61,084 nucleotides of DNA from Bryobacterales bacterium (lineage in GTDB: Bacteria > Acidobacteriota > Terriglobia > Bryobacterales > Bryobacteraceae), in contig PLDF01000174.1 in assembly GCA_003135055.1 (NCBI GenBank), positions 22,149 through 83,232 of the forward strand, in the 5' to 3' direction. The notes under the pieces were generated by a model. It saw only the letters and a list, made by a program, of their open reading frames with translations, was not told where the DNA came from and made no database searches. The position numbers were made by a program, and so were the translations under genes. This document shows, one piece after another, positions 1-8,267 of this stretch; position 1 is the stretch's first letter, and each line of letters opens with the position of its first letter.

Positions 1-975
1 CGCTGCCACCTGTTGGGCTGGCGAAAACTACGGACACTTGAACGCAAAGAGGTCGCCCGGCTGGAAAGATGTGATCGTTGCCCCTTTCGCCGATACGGCC
101 CATCTACCAAATGAGTCGCGATCGGGAGGAATCATAATACCTGGGCACGAGGCCGATCGGCTGGTGGTCGGGCCAGCGGAGATCGAGCGTTCAGGGGGCG
201 TTCTGGTGGTTGCAGATACGCCGCGAAGGCCAGACCTTCGACAATTGTGCGAAGGGACGAGTCGGAAGATTATCCGGCAGCTCACGCGGAAGCGAGCGCA
301 CGCTTGGGAGAAGCAGTTCATCGAGATGGCGCTCCCAGCGTGCTCGATGCATGCACCGAGAGCCAGATTGAACTTGCCACACAGGCTGACGCCCCCGTGG
401 TGTTATTTCCATATGGCCCGAAGTCGATGCTGTTCCTAGTGGCCATTAGCCTCTGTGTTGGTTACCCAGAGGCTTCCTGGTTTGTATATCCGACCCCGTA
501 CGGATACCCACTGGATTACAGCGACGGGGTCGAGCGGACAATTTGGCTGCAGCCCGGCGACACCCTGGATATTGAATGATTGCTGGAGTTCGCGATATTT
601 GAGCCACACCTATCCGACCAAGAGGGGCGCGCGGATCTAGCTATAGCTAGTCGAACCTGGGGAGGAACCCGGCCGATAGCGTCCCTGTGGTCTTCGCGGG
701 AACGTCGTCGGAAGACCCTTCCGGCAGCCCCGCCCGAGTTGAGATGCGGAGCGATCACGACTTCGAAAACTTCGAGAATCAGGAGGCAGCGCCGCAAGAC
801 GAGGGTCGGCCAGACAGGCATTCCGCAGCTATGCGGAACCAAGACTGCAAGTAACCCGAAGCTCCCCGTGATTCCCGAAAATCGACAGGAGCGGGCGCCG
901 CTATCGCCAAGCGGCAGAACGCAGGCAGTATCGCCTGGCGATGCAATCGAAGAAAATCCGAAGCGCCTGAGCGGC
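1..975. other. No supportable gene
   Basis: Several short overlapping reading frames are open here on both strands, but none shows a recognisable domain, a good ribosome binding site or consistent codon use. A plus-strand frame ending near 579 is the least bad candidate (about 110 codons); I could not attach it to any family. The stretch may hold decayed sequence beyond the 3' end of the Hfq-like gene. Confidence 0.4.
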
Positions 976-1410
976 TCAGCCTTCCTTGTACATGTACTTG
1001 ATGCACGGCTTGTAGAGCAGAATATTCGGCTCGCCGATGCGGTTCACCTTCAGGCAACACTTGTCGTACCACTCGATCACTCCGTGGAGCGTTTCGCCGT
1101 CGCGCAACACGAAAACCATCGGAGTCTTGGCCTGCATTTGTTTTACATAATAGAAATTCTCGGCGTTAGTCTGGTCCGGAGGCACCGCCTTCTTTTGCGC
1201 TTGCGGGGCCCGGCGGGGAGGCGGGATTTGCTCTTTAATCTCGTTGAGTGAAGGACGAATAAGTTTGCGATTGACAGCTTCCACGGGGTGCCATCCTTTG
1301 AAGACATTATGATTGACCGTCGCGACTCGCGGGAGCGGGGCGGCGCCGTTGGATTCGTATCTTTTTCCGGCTTTATACTCAGAAATAACACAACCACAGG
1401 GGCTCCGCAA
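976..1410 (-). CDS. hfq: Hfq-like RNA chaperone (Sm fold) with long N-terminal extension
   Basis: The last ~63 residues (about 82-144) match an Hfq Sm domain: a hydrophobic Sm1 strand followed by GVIEWYDKCCLKV, and an Sm2-like NILLYKPCIKYM in place of the usual YKHA-type motif. Hfq hexamers bind A/U-rich RNA and help small RNAs pair with mRNAs in the cytoplasm. The ~80 residues before the Sm domain are basic and proline-rich and are not part of classical Hfq. The ATG at 1410 is the only good start before the Sm domain. It lies 8 bp after the SH3 lipoprotein stop, so the two are probably co-transcribed. The family assignment is firm; the RNA-binding role is inferred. Confidence 0.8.
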   Translation of the reverse strand: MRSPCGCVISEYKAGKRYESNGAAPLPRVATVNHNVFKGWHPVEAVNRKLIRPSLNEIKEQIPPPRRAPQAQKKAVPPDQTNAENFYYVKQMQAKTPMVFVLRDGETLHGVIEWYDKCCLKVNRIGEPNILLYKPCIKYMYKEG

Positions 1411-1417
1411 CGTCCGG

Positions 1418-2704
1418 CTATTTTTCGAACCATGAGCGTATGCGCTTTTTCATGCGCTCCGGAATCGATTCCTTCGCCCGTTCGGAAGCGGGCGGAGCCA
1501 GCGCCGCGGGCGCGGGCTTTGACGCCGCTGCGATCAGGTTCTGCACCGAAGGCGGCGCTTCGCAAGGCCGCTCGCCGGCATAGCGGACCAGGTTGCCAAG
1601 CAACGCATACTCCCGCCGGTATCGCTGGCCGTCTTTCTTTTGGATGCAGATCGAAAAGCCGGGATACTTCCCCGTCGCGGCCCTTCCTGCCGCCTTGCTG
1701 CCCGGCGCGAAATCCACCTGTTCCAGCAGCGCCGGCGCGAAGCCGGTGAGGTTCCGCTCGATATACGCCGTCTCATACCGGTGATGGCGCAAGCTCCAAT
1801 CGAATACTCGAAAACTGTCGAAATCGTACGCGTGGATGCCGTCGCCAATCGTGGTCCACAACCAGATATCTTTCTTGATATCGCCGTCGCGCACAGTCCC
1901 CAGCGAGAGATACGCGACGATGCGATGCCCTTCGGCATACTGCGCCACTTCATCGGGAATCGCCATATTCAAACGGCGCGTCAGCGTCCACCCGGTTTGT
2001 CCGTCCGCGGTGCGCACCAGGCTCCAGTCGTCGGTAGGCTTGGGTGCGGCGGCGGCAACGTCCGCCTCTTCTTTCGCTTCGGCCGGTTCCGTCTTCGAAA
2101 GCTCCACCCAGTCCGGCGGCGGCGCAGGCGGCTTCGGCATGGGGATCGGGATCGCCGAATACCTTGAATCTTTGGGCTTCCTTTTCGCCGGCGCTTTCTT
2201 GGGCGCCGGAGGCAGCAGGGGCGCACGCTGCGCGGCGGTGCGCGGCATTGCGGCGTGCGTCAACACGTCGATTCTCTCGTTATCCTTCACGGTTACGAAG
2301 CTCGGCGATTCCAGCGACGGCTGCGTGTAAATACGCAAGTCGCCATAGCGCGGCGTGGCTGCGCCCTGGGACGGCAATTTCGCCGCGATGGCGGCGAGTT
2401 GCTTCAGGTTCGCCATGTCCGAAGCCGCCAGAAGCTGCCGCTCGTCGGCCCATCCCTCGGCGCCGCCGGCCGTCCGCACGCGAAAAAACGTCCTGCGTTT
2501 CTGGAGTATCTCCAGCCGATCGCCGTGCTGGACGCTGGCCACGGGAGCGGACTGCATCGGAAGGTCGCCGCGGATTTTGAGAACGGCGGGTCCCACATAC
2601 GCCTCGCCGATCGCCGGCGCTCGCTTGGGTCCGCGGTTGCACGCAGCCGCAAGCAATACTAATGCGGCCACCGCGCTAACTTTGGCTATGGAACCGGATT
2701 GCAC
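1418..2704 (-). CDS. SH3-domain lipoprotein
   Basis: The N-terminus is a lipoprotein signal with lipobox LAAAC (Cys22), so the protein should be exported and lipid-anchored. Two bacterial SH3-like segments follow (about residues 30-95 and 115-150), with the typical alternation of small, charged and Trp residues, and a third SH3-like WSLVRT/GWTLTRR segment near 225-250. A Pro/Lys/Ala-rich linker separates them. The C-terminal ~150 residues contain Trp- and Tyr-rich strands without a family I recognise, ending in a basic tail. Bacterial SH3 domains often bind cell-wall peptides; that role is inference. It is directly upstream of the Hfq-like gene. Confidence 0.75.
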   Translation of the reverse strand: MQSGSIAKVSAVAALVLLAAACNRGPKRAPAIGEAYVGPAVLKIRGDLPMQSAPVASVQHGDRLEILQKRRTFFRVRTAGGAEGWADERQLLAASDMANLKQLAAIAAKLPSQGAATPRYGDLRIYTQPSLESPSFVTVKDNERIDVLTHAAMPRTAAQRAPLLPPAPKKAPAKRKPKDSRYSAIPIPMPKPPAPPPDWVELSKTEPAEAKEEADVAAAAPKPTDDWSLVRTADGQTGWTLTRRLNMAIPDEVAQYAEGHRIVAYLSLGTVRDGDIKKDIWLWTTIGDGIHAYDFDSFRVFDWSLRHHRYETAYIERNLTGFAPALLEQVDFAPGSKAAGRAATGKYPGFSICIQKKDGQRYRREYALLGNLVRYAGERPCEAPPSVQNLIAAASKPAPAALAPPASERAKESIPERMKKRIRSWFEK

Positions 2705-2738
2705 ACTCGAATATCAGTTTACCAGTCCGCCCTGAAGC

Positions 2739-3152
2739 GGCGAGTTGGCGCACATCGCCTTGCGCCACGCGACCAAACAAGCGACCCGGACGGAGCTAAT
2801 GGGGCTGGATGCAATTCCGTCATTGGGGGCGCAAACTACGGCCGTCGCCGACCGGCGCCCAACGGCGGTCCCACTGGGCGTGTTGTCATTCTCTCTCGCG
2901 TTCGAGCGCCAAGCGGATTACGTGGCGTTGCGCATCGTGAGTCAGTCAGGCTACAGCCCGGAATCGATGGCGGCATACCTGAGCGGACAGCCGGTTCCCG
3001 AACGAGCGGCAGCCGTCTTCTCGGCGCATCCCACCCCCAGCGAGAGGTCCAAGGCGATTCGGACCAAATTCGAAAGTCTGCCGGCAGCTGCTTATACAGC
3101 GGCCACGGGCGGCTTCGCCGAAGCCAGAGCGATTTCCGCCGGCGTTCATTGA
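2739..3152 (+). pseudogene. M48-family zinc metalloprotease, truncated inside HExxH
   Basis: The frame opens just after a TGA at 2733-2735 with GELAHIALRHATKQ, which is an M48 HExxH motif whose first His codon is now Gly. Downstream is the second M48 signature, FERQADYVALRI (the ExxxD zinc-ligand region), then SGYSPESMAAYL and HPTPSERSKAIR, all typical of the M48 C-terminal half. A normal protein would carry 100 or more residues before HExxH, including a signal or membrane segment; these are missing, and the span between the two motifs looks short. It cannot be an active protease. A TTG at 2745 could start translation but would give only this remnant. Confidence 0.75.
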
Positions 3153-3324
3153 GCTGCGCGGCGGCCCGGCGGCCCGTCCAATTATCAGCCGCGGGTATCG
3201 AATCGGAATATAACGAATATTTGAAAGAATAGAGATCGGAGTCGATCGTCTCAAGAATTACGGCGCATGGCCGGAGCCCGCGCTAATCGCTGGGTTGACA
3301 AGTCTCAAATGACCGGGGATAAGA

Positions 3325-5970
3325 CTACTCGGCTCGCAATGCCTCAACCGGGTTGACCGAGGCGGCGCGGCGCGCGGGGATATAGCTGGCCAGCAGCGCC
3401 GCAACGCCGAGTACGATGGCGACCGCGGCCAGCGTGGGCATATCCCAGGAATTGACGCCGAAGAGCACGCCGCGCATCAGGGCGCCCACCCCTAACGAAC
3501 CGGCGAGTCCCAGAACGATGCCACCGCCAGTCAGCCGCACCGCTTCCTTTAAGATGAGGCGATAAACCGCGCCGGGTTCGGCCCCGAGCGCCATGCGGAC
3601 CCCAATTTCGCGAGTTCTCTGCCCTACGGAATAGGCAACCACGCCATAGAGGCCTACCACGCTCAGCAGCAGCGCCAGCGCGGCGAAGCCTCCTACCAGC
3701 CACGCCGTGGACCGGTGCAGATAGGCCGACTGGGAATCGCCGATCCGGGCAGTCATCATCATCTCGCCTTCCGTGACCACGCCGGCGTCGATCGCATGAA
3801 TGGCGCCGTCCAGCGTGGAAAACAGCGACTCTCCGCCAAGCGACGTTCGTACTACCACGGCGAAACCGTTGTCTGCGTTTTGGTTGAAGGGGACATACAT
3901 CGCCGGGAGAGTGGCTATGTCGAGCGGACCTTCCTTGATGTCTTCCACCAGGCCGACAATTTCCATGGGGACGGGCGGATCCGAGGAAAATGAGATCTGC
4001 TTACCGATGGGATCTTCGCCGGGAAAATATCGTTTCGCCATCGCCTGGTTCACTATGACCACACGCGGCTTCGAACTATCCTCGGCATCGGTAAAGTAGC
4101 GTCCGCGCAGCAGCGTCGCCCCGATCGCCGCGAGATAGCCGGAGCTGACATCGCGGTCGAGCACATCGTTGTGATCGCCGAGCCATGGCTTGCCCAACAC
4201 CCGGATCCACGTCCCCTGGTCGTTGCTGCGCACGGGAAGGGCGCTGGTGATGCCAACGGATTTTACGCCGGGCAGGTTGGCAATGTCACTGACGATCCGC
4301 CGCTCCAATGCCACACACTGCCGCACCAGCGAGTATCGGGCGCTCGGCGCTAAGACGTAAACGCTCGCCAGGCGATCGGGCCGCAGACCGATGTCCACAT
4401 GCAGCAGGCGATAGAGACTCTGGCCGAGCAAGCCGGCGCCCGCCAACAGCACCACCGCGGTAGCCAGTTCGAGCATTACCAGTTTGGAGCCGAGATTTCT
4501 CCATGTGGTTCCGGCGGAACCGCGGCTGCCTTCGGCGAGGCCCGCGCGCATTTCCGGCAGGCGGAGTCGCAAGGCGGGAGCGAGCGAGAACAGCACCGCC
4601 GCAAGCAGCGAAATGGCGGCAGCGAAGAGCAAGACGCGGAGGTTCAATCCGAGGTCGTGCAGGAACGGCATCCCGGCCAGCCTGTGTGGCGAGATGAGCG
4701 TTTTCAGGAGCTGCATTGCCCACCCGGCCGACGTCAAACCGATTGCGCAGCCGGCGGCCACCAGCACCAGCGCCTCCGCGGCGAACTGGCAAATCAAGCG
4801 CGCGCGCGATGCGCCCAGCGAGCTGCGGACGGCCATCTCCCGCCGTCGGCTTTCGGAACGGACCAGCAACAGGCTGGCAATATTTACGCTCGCAATCAGC
4901 AGCAACAGCCCGGCGCCGCCCAGCAACACCAGCAGTACCGGGCGGAGATTGCCGACGATGGCATCGGTCAGAGGCATGGCGATCGCGCCGAAACCGCGAT
5001 TGCTGTCGGGATACTGCCTTTCGAGTTGTTGCGCGATCGACACCACGTCGGCCAGCGCGGTTGAAACCGGGACGCCATCCTTGAGGCGCGCAATTCCGAA
5101 GAGGTTGTGGCAGCCCCGCCGCGAATCGCAGCCGGGCCCGGGGTGAAGCGTGGTCCAGAAGTCCGAAGGCTCGGCGGGCGCGAAGTGAAACTCGCGCGGC
5201 AGCACGCCGGCGACGGTATGCAGCTCTCCGTTCAAAGTGACCGTCTGCCCGATAACGTCCGGTTTTCCGTTGTAGCGCTTTTGCCAGACGGCATAGCTCA
5301 GAATCACGGTGCGGGGCGCGGCCGGCAGATCCTCACCCGCGTAGAAATCGCGCCCCAACACGGGGGCGACGCCGAGGGTACGAAAGAATCCATCGCTGAC
5401 GCGCGTGCCGTTGGCGGCTTCCGTTCCCTGGGGTGTACTTAGCGTGAAGAGAGGATGGTTGTAAGCGTCCAGGGAACTGAAGACTCTGTTGAATTTTTTC
5501 CAGTCGAGGTAGTCGAGATAGGAAAGATTGCATTGCGGGCAGGCCGCGGCCTTCTCAAACAATCCAACCAGACGATCGGGATTCCGGTAAGGCAACGGCT
5601 TGATGAGCGCGGCGTCCACGAAAGCGAAGATGGCTACGCTGGCGCACATGCCGAGAGCCAGCATGAGAATGGCGGTCGAAGTGAACCCAGGATTTTTCCG
5701 CAACTGGCGGAGAGCGAAGCGAACGTCCTGTAGCAGGTTTTCCAAAAACGGGATGCCGCGCCGCTCGCGGTAAGCCTGCGCCGTAGCGGCGACGCCCCCC
5801 AACTTCAGCATCGCGACCCGCCGCGCCTGCTCCGGAGTCATGCCGGAGCGGAGGTTGTCGTCGATGTGCATCCGGAGATGACTCTCGAGCTCGTCGGCAA
5901 GCTCGCGCTCCCGCCGCTCGCCAGGCAAAATGCCGGCCAGTCTCCATATCCACGCACGCAATCGCTTCAT
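3325..5970 (-). CDS. MacB-like permease of the acidobacterial orphan (ADOP) type
   Basis: About 881 residues. The N-terminal ~90 residues form the cytoplasmic segment seen in these proteins (ELADELESHLRMHIDDNLR, then FALRQLRKNPGFT), followed by two MacB periplasmic plus FtsX permease units. Transmembrane helices are visible at about residues 85-110, 355-440, 495-530 and in the last 130 residues, where the FtsX-like GVVAYSVGQRTREIGVRMALGA repeats the earlier RREMAVRSSLGA. No ATPase domain is present or adjacent, as in the 'duplicated orphan permease' family. The ATG at 5970 overlaps the padR stop (ATGA), which decides the start. Substrate unknown; the PadR gene probably controls expression. 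Confidence 0.9.
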   Translation of the reverse strand: MKRLRAWIWRLAGILPGERRERELADELESHLRMHIDDNLRSGMTPEQARRVAMLKLGGVAATAQAYRERRGIPFLENLLQDVRFALRQLRKNPGFTSTAILMLALGMCASVAIFAFVDAALIKPLPYRNPDRLVGLFEKAAACPQCNLSYLDYLDWKKFNRVFSSLDAYNHPLFTLSTPQGTEAANGTRVSDGFFRTLGVAPVLGRDFYAGEDLPAAPRTVILSYAVWQKRYNGKPDVIGQTVTLNGELHTVAGVLPREFHFAPAEPSDFWTTLHPGPGCDSRRGCHNLFGIARLKDGVPVSTALADVVSIAQQLERQYPDSNRGFGAIAMPLTDAIVGNLRPVLLVLLGGAGLLLLIASVNIASLLLVRSESRRREMAVRSSLGASRARLICQFAAEALVLVAAGCAIGLTSAGWAMQLLKTLISPHRLAGMPFLHDLGLNLRVLLFAAAISLLAAVLFSLAPALRLRLPEMRAGLAEGSRGSAGTTWRNLGSKLVMLELATAVVLLAGAGLLGQSLYRLLHVDIGLRPDRLASVYVLAPSARYSLVRQCVALERRIVSDIANLPGVKSVGITSALPVRSNDQGTWIRVLGKPWLGDHNDVLDRDVSSGYLAAIGATLLRGRYFTDAEDSSKPRVVIVNQAMAKRYFPGEDPIGKQISFSSDPPVPMEIVGLVEDIKEGPLDIATLPAMYVPFNQNADNGFAVVVRTSLGGESLFSTLDGAIHAIDAGVVTEGEMMMTARIGDSQSAYLHRSTAWLVGGFAALALLLSVVGLYGVVAYSVGQRTREIGVRMALGAEPGAVYRLILKEAVRLTGGGIVLGLAGSLGVGALMRGVLFGVNSWDMPTLAAVAIVLGVAALLASYIPARRAASVNPVEALRAE

Positions 5971-6311
5971 GCCGATTCCTTCGAAGGAGCCAGGAACCGC
6001 GCCAGGATGGCGGTGGTCTGCTCCCAATCGCGCGTTTCCTTCCGGAGTTGTTTCCGGCCCGCCCGCGTCAATTTGTAGAACTTCGCCTTGCGATTATTCT
6101 CCGACGCCCCCCATTCGGAGGCGATCGAGCCTTCCTGCTCTAACCTCAGCAATGCCGGATATAAAGTTCCATAGTTCAACACGAGAAGATTTCCGCTGGT
6201 CTGCTCGATGCGGCGGGCAATCCCGTATCCATGCAGCGGCCCCATCGCCTCAATGGTCTTCAACACCATCAAAGCCAGAGTCCCTTGCCATACATCCGCT
6301 TTATCGCCCAT
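5967..6311 (-). CDS. PadR-family transcriptional regulator
   Basis: A 114-residue winged-helix protein with the full PadR pattern: LMVLKTIEAMGPLHGYGIA, then LNYGTLYPALLRLEQEG and WGASENNRKAKFYKLTRAGRKQL. PadR proteins are dimeric cytoplasmic repressors that often control the neighbouring transport genes. Here the stop codon overlaps the start of the permease by 4 bp, so the two are translationally coupled. This PadR-permease pairing is very common in acidobacterial genomes. The effector is unknown. Confidence 0.93.
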   Translation of the reverse strand: MGDKADVWQGTLALMVLKTIEAMGPLHGYGIARRIEQTSGNLLVLNYGTLYPALLRLEQEGSIASEWGASENNRKAKFYKLTRAGRKQLRKETRDWEQTTAILARFLAPSKESA

Positions 6312-6425
6312 GCCTGTCTTCTATTATGTGGCCATAGGAAGAGTAACAGGTTCTCTATGGGAAAGCAATAGAAGGTCGGACCGGGCGGGCCGCGCAAAGG
6401 CGGGGCCGGACTGGGCGTGGAAGCC

Positions 6426-6782
6426 TCAGGCGCCTTTGGCCTTGCTCCGGCGCCGATGCAAGTATGCGAGCCGGCGGTTGACCTCGTCCACCGAAAAAGC
6501 CTCGGGATCGAACTCGTCCTCCAGCCAATCCATCGTCTCCTGGTATTGCTCGTGCTCCGGGTCGCCGATGGTTTCCAGAAGACTGTAGAAACCATGCACG
6601 CCGCCGCAGTCCTCGGGCGGACAATGAAGCTTCCCGTAGCCCCATCGCCCATCAAGGCGCCGCCGGCACAGCCGCCAACGTGCCCTATTTGTTGTGCGTG
6701 GCATCCGGCGAAGCCGTGTATATCGCCGTTCTCGATCGAACGCCGCCGGCCAGCGGGAGTTCGCTGACCGGAGCTGTGGCAT
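6426..6782 (-). pseudogene. Remnant of plasmid pRiA4b ORF-3-like protein
   Basis: The C-terminal ~70 residues match the end of the pRiA4b ORF-3 / IS1096 TnpR-like passenger family: GYGKLHCPPEDCGGV, then ETIGDPEHEQYQETMDWL, EFDPEAF and EVNRRL. The CPPEDCGG block with its Cys pair is characteristic. The usual ~100 N-terminal residues are absent, and the first ~45 residues of the open frame are Arg-rich and unlike the family. I read it as a truncated remnant of a mobile-element passenger gene, alone and without a transposase. Confidence 0.7.
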
Positions 6783-7062
6783 TTCGCGCCGCCGATTCAG
6801 CCGTTTCGCCCGCGAGTCTCATTCCTTCGATCACGGCGATTGCAGGCGGCGCCAGCGTGATCGGCGTTGGATCGCTCGGCCGCCGCTGGCCGCACGATTA
6901 CAAGGCTGGAGTGCGCCTGGGCCGGCAGGCGGGCTCCAATCTGTTCCGGATTCAGGCGCGGCGGTAATTACCACCACCGCCACCGGACAACGATGGGACA
7001 ACGAGGGCGCCGCCGGGGAACCGCTCTTGTATAATGACAACCGTGGGAAGCGTCGCCACTGA

Positions 7063-7533
7063 ATGATCGATATTAAGAAAAAGCTGCAGGATGAAATCGC
7101 CGTTCTGGAACATGAGTTCCACGTCGAGCTGCCCAGGGAGATTCTCAAGGCCCGGGCGCACGGCGATTTGAGCGAGAACGCCGAATACCACGCCGCCAAG
7201 GACCGGCAGGGCTTCGTCAACGCCCGCCTGGGGCAATTGCGCAAGCGGCTGTCGGAACTCTCCATGGTGGATTTTACTAAGATCCCGATCGGCAAAGTGG
7301 GCTTAGGCTCTACCGTGGTGGTGCTTGACACGAAGCGCGAGGAAGAGATCACCTACTATCTGGTGACCAGCGAAGAGGCCGATGCCGCCAACGGCAGAAT
7401 CTCCACCACTTCGCCCATTGGCCGCGCGCTTCTGGGCAAAGAAGAGGGCGATGTGGTCAAGGTGACCAGCCCCGGCGGATCGAAGGATCTCGAAATCCGG
7501 AAGCTGACCACCATTCACGATGCGGCGAAGTAG
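7063..7533 (+). CDS. greA: Transcription elongation factor GreA
   Basis: A 156-residue protein, the normal GreA length. The N-terminal coiled coil (about 1-75) carries the conserved ARAHGDLSENAEYHAAK tip, whose acidic residues enter the RNA polymerase secondary channel and stimulate cleavage of backtracked RNA. The C-terminal FKBP-like domain ends with ISTTSPIGRALLGKEEGDVV. The next gene starts 3 bp after the stop, so this is a tight two-gene unit with a phospholipid-type enzyme. The ATG at 7063 fits the family N-terminus. Confidence 0.95.
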   Translation: MIDIKKKLQDEIAVLEHEFHVELPREILKARAHGDLSENAEYHAAKDRQGFVNARLGQLRKRLSELSMVDFTKIPIGKVGLGSTVVVLDTKREEEITYYLVTSEEADAANGRISTTSPIGRALLGKEEGDVVKVTSPGGSKDLEIRKLTTIHDAAK

Positions 7534-7536
7534 GTC

Positions 7537-8154
7537 ATGACTTATACCCGCGCCATTGGCCTGGTATTTGGCGCAATCATCGATCGCATCGTGCGCTGGC
7601 TGGCGCTTTCGCGCATTCACCCCAACGTTCTCACGTTTCTGGGTCTGGTGATCAACGCCTGGGCGGCGTATCTGTTTGCGCAGGGAAGCTTCGTCTGGGC
7701 GGGAATCGTGGTGATTGGCGCCGGCCTGTTCGATATGGTGGATGGCCGCGTGGCGCGCGCCACCAAACAGGTGACGCGCTTCGGCGGCTTCTTCGATTCC
7801 GTGCTCGACCGTTATTCGGATCTGGCGCTCTTCATGGGCCTGCTGGTTTACTACGCCTCCATCAACCGTTTTTTTTACATCGTGCTGACAGCCATTGTGA
7901 TGACCGGCTCGGTGATGGTGAGTTATGCGCGCGCGCGGGCGGAATGTACCATTCCCAGATGCAAAGTGGGTTTTCTGGAGCGGCCGGAGAGGGTGGTGCT
8001 GATCATCATTGGCGCGCTCTTCAATCGCATGGCGCCAGTCTTGTGGGTGATTGCGGTGCTGTCGAACCTGACCGTGATCCACCGCATGATTTATACCTTC
8101 CAAGAGGCCAAGCGGATGGAAAACGTGCCGGTTTCCAAGGCTCAGAAGATCTGA
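7537..8154 (+). CDS. CDP-alcohol phosphatidyltransferase
   Basis: A 205-residue integral membrane enzyme with the diagnostic CDP-alcohol phosphotransferase signature: D66-x2-D69-G70-x2-A73-R74-x8-G83-x3-D87-x3-D91. The aspartates bind the divalent metal and CDP. Such enzymes exchange CMP from a CDP-diacylglycerol-type donor for an alcohol such as inositol phosphate, glycerol phosphate or serine. About six hydrophobic helices are visible. The acceptor cannot be read from sequence; the short form resembles archaetidyl/phosphatidyl-inositol-phosphate synthase-like members. It is 3 bp downstream of greA. Confidence 0.88.
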   Translation: MTYTRAIGLVFGAIIDRIVRWLALSRIHPNVLTFLGLVINAWAAYLFAQGSFVWAGIVVIGAGLFDMVDGRVARATKQVTRFGGFFDSVLDRYSDLALFMGLLVYYASINRFFYIVLTAIVMTGSVMVSYARARAECTIPRCKVGFLERPERVVLIIIGALFNRMAPVLWVIAVLSNLTVIHRMIYTFQEAKRMENVPVSKAQKI

Positions 8155-8267
8155 GTGGCGCGGGCCCATGGCCTGCGGTGTCCCGAGCCGCTCCGAGCGC
8201 TCGGCCTTCGGCAATCTGTGATCGAGGCTTCACATCGCGGACCAGGGGGCCCGCCCTACACGCTTTC

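Noticed and set aside
247..579. 110-codon frame near the window start
   Set aside because: No start signal, no family, and overlapping frames on both strands of similar length.
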